From: JAUIBE01 sp035267185
GTDB lineage: Bacteria > Pseudomonadota > Gammaproteobacteria > Xanthomonadales > SZUA-36
Direction: 5' to 3'
Assembly (NCBI GenBank): GCA_035267185.1
Contig: DATFLY010000043.1
Span: 1-64,000, forward strand
Length of the DNA: 64,000 nt
The notes under the pieces are model-generated. The model did not search any database. It had not been told where the DNA came from and worked only from the letters and a program-made list of their open reading frames with translations. Below are positions 60,354-64,000 of the stretch, one piece after another. Position numbers and translations under genes: made by a program. The first letter of the stretch is position 1. Each line of letters begins with the position of its first letter.

Positions 60354-61613
60354 CTAACTCGCTCTTTTCTTGAGCTGGTGCTCGAGTTCTTTCAGTGTTC
60401 GCGAGAGATTTCGTGAGACATCTGCTCTTCCGTAGTAGCCTTCGCTCAGGCTGTCCTGGAGGGAGCGATCCTTGTCTTCGAGAATTTCCCGATTGACTGT
60501 GATTCCGAATTTACCCAGCATCTTCTGCAGTTCATCCGCGCGGTTCAGAAGATCAAGGCGCGTGGTTCTGTAAGCATGGTCACACAGTGCATTTCGGCTT
60601 GAGAAACTGAAAGCATTGGTGAAGAAAATCTGTTCATCTCCCTGGTTAGGCTCAAGCAGCATCAAATCTGAGCCAGGATGTGACTTCCGGTACTTTTTAA
60701 ATCCGACTTGCATTCGGGATTGAATCAGTGCGCGAAATGTCTGGGATAAAATCATGGGCAAACCGCCTTGCACCAGCTTGCTGACCGGCAACGGTCCTGG
60801 CCGCGGGTCCCCGTCTTCGTCGGAACTGAATGGCACCAATGGATTAATACCGATCAGCAGGTCGACGCCTTCATCCAGTGCAGCCGATGCATGGAGGGTA
60901 CGGCGAAGAGCGCCGTCCACGTAATAAGTGCCATTGATAGGTACCGGCGTATACAGTGCTGGCAAGGCAGCACTGGCCTGAACTGCTTTGGATATGGGCA
61001 CATCGGAGTGTTCCTTGTCACCAAACCTGACCGCGGTGCCGGTGTCGAGGTTGACGGCAACAAGGTAAAGCGTGCAGTCAAGCTCCGAAAAGTTGTTGGT
61101 GCGCCCGCCGGACTCATACATTTTGCGCAGGTAGAGTTCTATTGATTCGCTGTCAAAAATGCCACTGGGCAGGCTACTGCCGATTGAGTCAAAGACAGCA
61201 GAAAGGCTCGAGTGATAAGGATCCTTGATGATGCGCAAAAGGTTCTTTTTCAGTACCGATGGTATGCGTTTGGCGGTATCCAGGTACTGCTGAAAGTCGG
61301 GTCTGAAGAAATCGTCTGAATTGAGACTGAATTCAGCCGCCGGGTGGTCGACCACTGTCCTGCAGATTTCCGCGGAAGAAATGTCGTTGGCCAGGCTCGA
61401 TACGATGAAGCTTCCCGCGCTGATCCCGATATAGATATCGAGTTCATGCAGCCTCGCGCCGTCAAGGGCCTCATCAATGGCCTGCAGGGCACCCAGTTCG
61501 TAGATTGCACCAACCGGCCCACCGCCGGCGATTGCCAACCCGATTTTTGGCCCTTTTCCGCGTTTTCCGGATCCTTGCTTCCGGGGAGTTTCGGCATTGT
61601 AAAGTGAGAGCAT
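60354..61613 (-). CDS. Patatin-like phospholipase/lipase
   Basis: A 419-residue protein with the patatin oxyanion loop AIAGGGPVGA near residues 28-36, the nucleophile elbow G63-I-S65-A-G67 and the catalytic D233-G-A. A C-terminal extension of about 180 residues contains a helical Arg- and Glu-rich tail. It should hydrolyse acyl esters of phospholipids or neutral lipids, with membrane or granule surfaces as plausible sites. ATG at 61613 is preferred because the upstream start at 61661 adds a cysteine-rich stretch unlike the family. Neither has a strong ribosome-binding site. It faces the lipid-storage genes. Confidence 0.85.
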   Translation of the reverse strand: MLSLYNAETPRKQGSGKRGKGPKIGLAIAGGGPVGAIYELGALQAIDEALDGARLHELDIYIGISAGSFIVSSLANDISSAEICRTVVDHPAAEFSLNSDDFFRPDFQQYLDTAKRIPSVLKKNLLRIIKDPYHSSLSAVFDSIGSSLPSGIFDSESIELYLRKMYESGGRTNNFSELDCTLYLVAVNLDTGTAVRFGDKEHSDVPISKAVQASAALPALYTPVPINGTYYVDGALRRTLHASAALDEGVDLLIGINPLVPFSSDEDGDPRPGPLPVSKLVQGGLPMILSQTFRALIQSRMQVGFKKYRKSHPGSDLMLLEPNQGDEQIFFTNAFSFSSRNALCDHAYRTTRLDLLNRADELQKMLGKFGITVNREILEDKDRSLQDSLSEGYYGRADVSRNLSRTLKELEHQLKKRAS

Positions 61614-61763
61614 TTTTTGGAGGGTCCTTGAATACGGTGACCGTGGGCAGCAGCCAGTCATTGTAACGACGCACCATATTCAGTACCAGCACCTGGATCA
61701 TGACGCACAAGCCGACCGGCGTCAGGTTAAACTACGTGATTCACCAAACCCTGGAGCAACAAA

Positions 61764-62216
61764 ATGCTGGAAGTGAATGATCAGGCGCCGGATTTCGCGC
61801 TGGAAGATGAATCGGGAAACACATTTACCCTGGCAGATCACCGCGGTGAGATGGTGTTGCTTGTGTTTTACCCAGGTGACGATACTCCGGTTTGTACACG
61901 ACAAATGTGTGATTACCGGGATGGAATCGAATCTTTCAATGGACTTGATGTCCGTGTGATTGGAATCAGCAAGGACAGCGCAGAATCTCACCGGGCTTTC
62001 AAGGAAAAGCACCGTTTACCATTTACTCTCCTGAGTGACCCGAATCTTGAGGTCGCCGGGCTTTATGACAGCAAGGGAATGCTCGGAATGAAAAGGTCAC
62101 TGTTCCTGATAGATGGTGAGGGCATAATTCGTTACATGCACATTGAAACCCTGGCGGTATTCAGGCGTGCCCGTGAAGAGGTGATTGCCGCGATCGAGGA
62201 GCTCAAAGCAGCCTGA
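61764..62216 (+). CDS. bcp: Thioredoxin-dependent peroxiredoxin, Bcp/PrxQ type
   Basis: A 150-residue atypical two-cysteine peroxiredoxin. The peroxidatic C44 is in YPGDDTPVCT, and the resolving C49 lies five residues later, as in E. coli Bcp. EDESGNTFTLADHRG and KEKHRLPFTLLSDP are typical. It detoxifies hydroperoxides, including lipid hydroperoxides, in the cytoplasm. It is divergent from the patatin gene and convergent with the small PHA-system gene, with two bases between stops. Confidence 0.95.
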   Translation: MLEVNDQAPDFALEDESGNTFTLADHRGEMVLLVFYPGDDTPVCTRQMCDYRDGIESFNGLDVRVIGISKDSAESHRAFKEKHRLPFTLLSDPNLEVAGLYDSKGMLGMKRSLFLIDGEGIIRYMHIETLAVFRRAREEVIAAIEELKAA

Positions 62217-62218
62217 AA

Positions 62219-62512
62219 TTATTCGTCATCGATGTCGCAATCGAAATGATTACGAAGGTAATCACAGATTTCTTCTTCAATCCTGGTTTTCAAAAACATC
62301 AGCAATAACCCAAGCCTGGCCTGAACGTGAATATTTTCCTTACCGACCTCGATTCTCCCATCCACTCCGGGTCTTTCGAAATGAATAAAGTCGCCATCCC
62401 AGCCGTAATCAATATCAAATTTGGCAGCAAGGTCGCCTGCAAGATCATCAGCGGCAGACTGGGCAGATTTAAGATCCATGTTGTGGCGCGCAGAAATATC
62501 AATATTTGACAT
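62219..62512 (-). CDS. Polyhydroxyalkanoic acid system family protein
   Basis: A 97-residue protein matching the small PHA-granule-region family. It starts MSNIDISARHNMDLKSAQSAADDLAGDLAAKF, with GWDGDFIHFERPGVDGRIEV in the middle and a basic/acidic C-terminal helix. Members are found near phasins and polyester genes, and their role is unknown. Together with the phasin at 55774 it supports granule-linked function in this region. The start at 62512 was chosen by family match; a frame running to 62599 would add 29 unlike residues. Confidence 0.85.
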   Translation of the reverse strand: MSNIDISARHNMDLKSAQSAADDLAGDLAAKFDIDYGWDGDFIHFERPGVDGRIEVGKENIHVQARLGLLLMFLKTRIEEEICDYLRNHFDCDIDDE

Positions 62513-62617
62513 GGGCAAGAGTCTAGCAACAGGCATCAGCAGCCGGGGCACCGATTTTAGACCTATGGGTGTCAATTTCCCAATCCGTCCGTGCAACAAG
62601 GACGTGAGCGTATCCCG

Positions 62618-63784
62618 ATGACTGCCTGGTATCGATCAACCACCGCCAAAGCCCTGCTGGTAACCATTGTGGTGATTGTTGTGATTGTTTTCGGTCTGAG
62701 GTACTGGCTGACCTCTGAATTCGGCCGGGGTGTTCTGGAGACGCGACTTTCCTCGGCCCTGAACAGACCAATTCGCCTGGCAGGAGATTTCAGCTATCAA
62801 ATTTTGCCGCTTCCAGGCGCCAACGGCACCAGGCTTGAGGTTTATTCTCCTGACGGGCGCTGGCTTGTTCTGGACGCCGGTCGCTACCTGGCCCGGTTGT
62901 CCCTTGGACAACTGTTAAAAGGGCAGATCGAGGTTGTTGCCCTGAGTGTCGAAGACGCCTCTGTCGATCTTGTCAGGCTGCTGGAAAAGTCTGGCCCAGG
63001 GGAGGGTGAAGGCGAACCGCTGATTAATTTCCCTGCCATTCAAAGTTTTGATCTCTCCGATGTTCGCTTATTCTTTGACGGCCTGAATTCTGAAACCCAT
63101 CTCCTGGTCAGGGAAATGCAGGTTACGGGTCTGTCGCCCGGAAGCGAGGCTGCTTTCAAAGGTGAACTGGCACTCATTTCCGCGCAAAGTGAGCTCGTAC
63201 AATTGAGGTTGAGCGGTGCTCTTACGCTTGAACAGGATGGCCACATCAGTGTGGCGCTTTCAGGGTTGAATGTCGATACTCCGGATTGGACTTTATACAG
63301 GGCCGAGGGGCGTGTTGAAGTTGTAATGGCGGAGACCCGGCTTGTCTTCGGGCTACAATCGAACGAGGTTAGTCAGCCTGTAGCGATATCTGCCAATATA
63401 AACTGGAGTCCGCCGTTTCCGCAGGATCGACCCGGGTACGAAATCTCAAAGCTTTCCCTCGGTCTTGGTGAAGAAGTGATAGAAGGTACTGGCTGTGTGC
63501 TGCAAGAGGCCCGGATTGAGCTTCATCTCCAACTTGAATCATCAATCCTGTCTCTGGATAAAATCAGCGCTCTGGCAGAAAACCTGCAATCAGGATTAAC
63601 AGGCCAGACAGCAGACAGGTCTGATGTCGTTTCGGAACCTGACGCAAGTGAAAGTGACGACCTGGAATTGCCTTTTGACCTGGCGGTGACTCTGGATGTC
63701 GAGCAGGCTATCTATGGAGATACGATTGCTGAAGGAATAGCCATCAGCGTGGGTTCAACGCCTGATTGTCCCGAGGCTCTGTAG
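62618..63784 (+). CDS. AsmA-like protein, short form
   Basis: A 388-residue protein with one N-terminal membrane helix (ALLVTIVVIVVIVFGLRYWL) followed by the AsmA-type opening LSSALNRPIRLAGDFSYQILPLPG and a series of beta strands. AsmA proteins form bridge-like envelope proteins linked to phospholipid transport or outer membrane biogenesis. E. coli AsmA has 617 residues, so this chain lacks much of the usual C-terminal part. No continuation in another frame is visible before the next gene, so it is either a genuine short homologue or a truncated gene. Confidence 0.75.
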   Translation: MTAWYRSTTAKALLVTIVVIVVIVFGLRYWLTSEFGRGVLETRLSSALNRPIRLAGDFSYQILPLPGANGTRLEVYSPDGRWLVLDAGRYLARLSLGQLLKGQIEVVALSVEDASVDLVRLLEKSGPGEGEGEPLINFPAIQSFDLSDVRLFFDGLNSETHLLVREMQVTGLSPGSEAAFKGELALISAQSELVQLRLSGALTLEQDGHISVALSGLNVDTPDWTLYRAEGRVEVVMAETRLVFGLQSNEVSQPVAISANINWSPPFPQDRPGYEISKLSLGLGEEVIEGTGCVLQEARIELHLQLESSILSLDKISALAENLQSGLTGQTADRSDVVSEPDASESDDLELPFDLAVTLDVEQAIYGDTIAEGIAISVGSTPDCPEAL

Positions 63785-63837
63785 CAGCCCGGAGAAGCAA
63801 CCCTTACAATGCCTTCGCGCAGGCAAGAGGAGAGCAA

Positions 63838-64000
63838 GTGAAGGATAAGGCCGATAAAGGTCGCCTTGGTGATGTGCGTCGAGAAATTGATGCGCTTGAC
63901 GAGGCGATTCAGAATCTGATCAGTGACCGGGCTCGCCTGGCATTCGATGTGGGAGAAAGCAAAGGCCGCCTGGCAAATGCCGTGGACTATTATCGTCCCG
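63838..64000 (+). CDS. pheA: Chorismate mutase / prephenate dehydratase, N-terminal part (cut by window edge)
   Basis: Translation from a GTG at 63838 with AAGAGGAGA upstream gives a chorismate mutase helix of AroQ type: LGDVRREIDALDEAIQNLI, SDRARLAFDVGESKG and YYRP. The R-x2-I-D-x-LD pattern, the SDRA-LA motif and the K before the YYRP loop are the known active-site elements. The frame stays open to the window end. The downstream ACT and dehydratase domains are expected but not visible, so fusion to prephenate dehydratase is inferred from the usual gammaproteobacterial P-protein. Confidence 0.88.
   Translation, partial: MKDKADKGRLGDVRREIDALDEAIQNLISDRARLAFDVGESKGRLANAVDYYRP

Overview
The window reads as a chromosomal segment of a free-living, probably marine or aquatic gammaproteobacterium. 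The gene order supports this: tig-clpP-clpX-lon-hupB-tRNAs-ppiD, prmB-aroC-asd-fimV-truA-trpF-trpB-trpA-accD-folC-dedD-cvpA-purF, cysS with sufE, and a chorismate mutase/prephenate dehydratase start at the right edge. All are recognisable gammaproteobacterial blocks. The tendency towards Woeseiaceae, Wenzhouxiangellaceae or Chromatiales-like lineages is an inference only; no rRNA is present. No phage, insertion sequence or CRISPR array was found.

Layout. 1-2,000: the 3' end of a tRNA-Ser gene, a tRNA-tail repeat and a DUF1254 lipoprotein. 2,580-9,400: sodium/proton antiporter, a Rieske-glutamate synthase fusion, a secreted metalloprotease, galE, a pterin dehydratase and an Lrp-type regulator. 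9,390-12,370: a region rich in non-coding elements, with a candidate CsrA-sponge RNA, six tRNA genes and structured or tandem tRNA-tail repeats. 12,448-21,312: the protein quality-control block with HU and two more tRNAs. 21,354-29,800: fabI, pyrC, yidD, a DksA of the two-cysteine type, an OmpA porin, sufE, cysS and pepQ. 30,540-31,185: a tandem array of tRNA-Pro tails ending in the intact tRNA. 31,448-38,951: a large Oar-like TonB-dependent receptor, the nucleotide nucleosidase ppnN, an ACE-like M2 peptidase and psd. 39,097-53,390: the prmB to purF housekeeping stretch. 53,413-62,512: an apparent neutral-lipid or wax-ester neighbourhood (WS/DGAT acyltransferase, TPR protein, phasin with a histone-H1-like tail, TetR regulator, acyl-CoA-binding protein, two-domain fatty acyl-CoA reductase, patatin, PHA-system protein). 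62,618-64,000: a short AsmA-like protein and the start of pheA.

How parts may work together. The lipid genes supply a complete route on paper: acyl-CoA carried by ACBP, reduced to alcohol by the FAR-like enzyme, esterified by WS/DGAT, stored in granules coated by phasin, and released by patatin, with a TetR regulator in the middle. The other theme is non-coding. Several loci carry hairpins whose loops show GGA (9391-9619, 109-185, 9938-10004, 59731-60346), the recognition feature of CsrA/RsmA. Three tRNA loci (Ser, Lys, Pro) are followed or preceded by units that end in a degenerate copy of that tRNA's own 3' end, resembling the rtT repeats of the E. coli tyrT locus. The CsrA link is a hypothesis drawn from sequence pattern alone.
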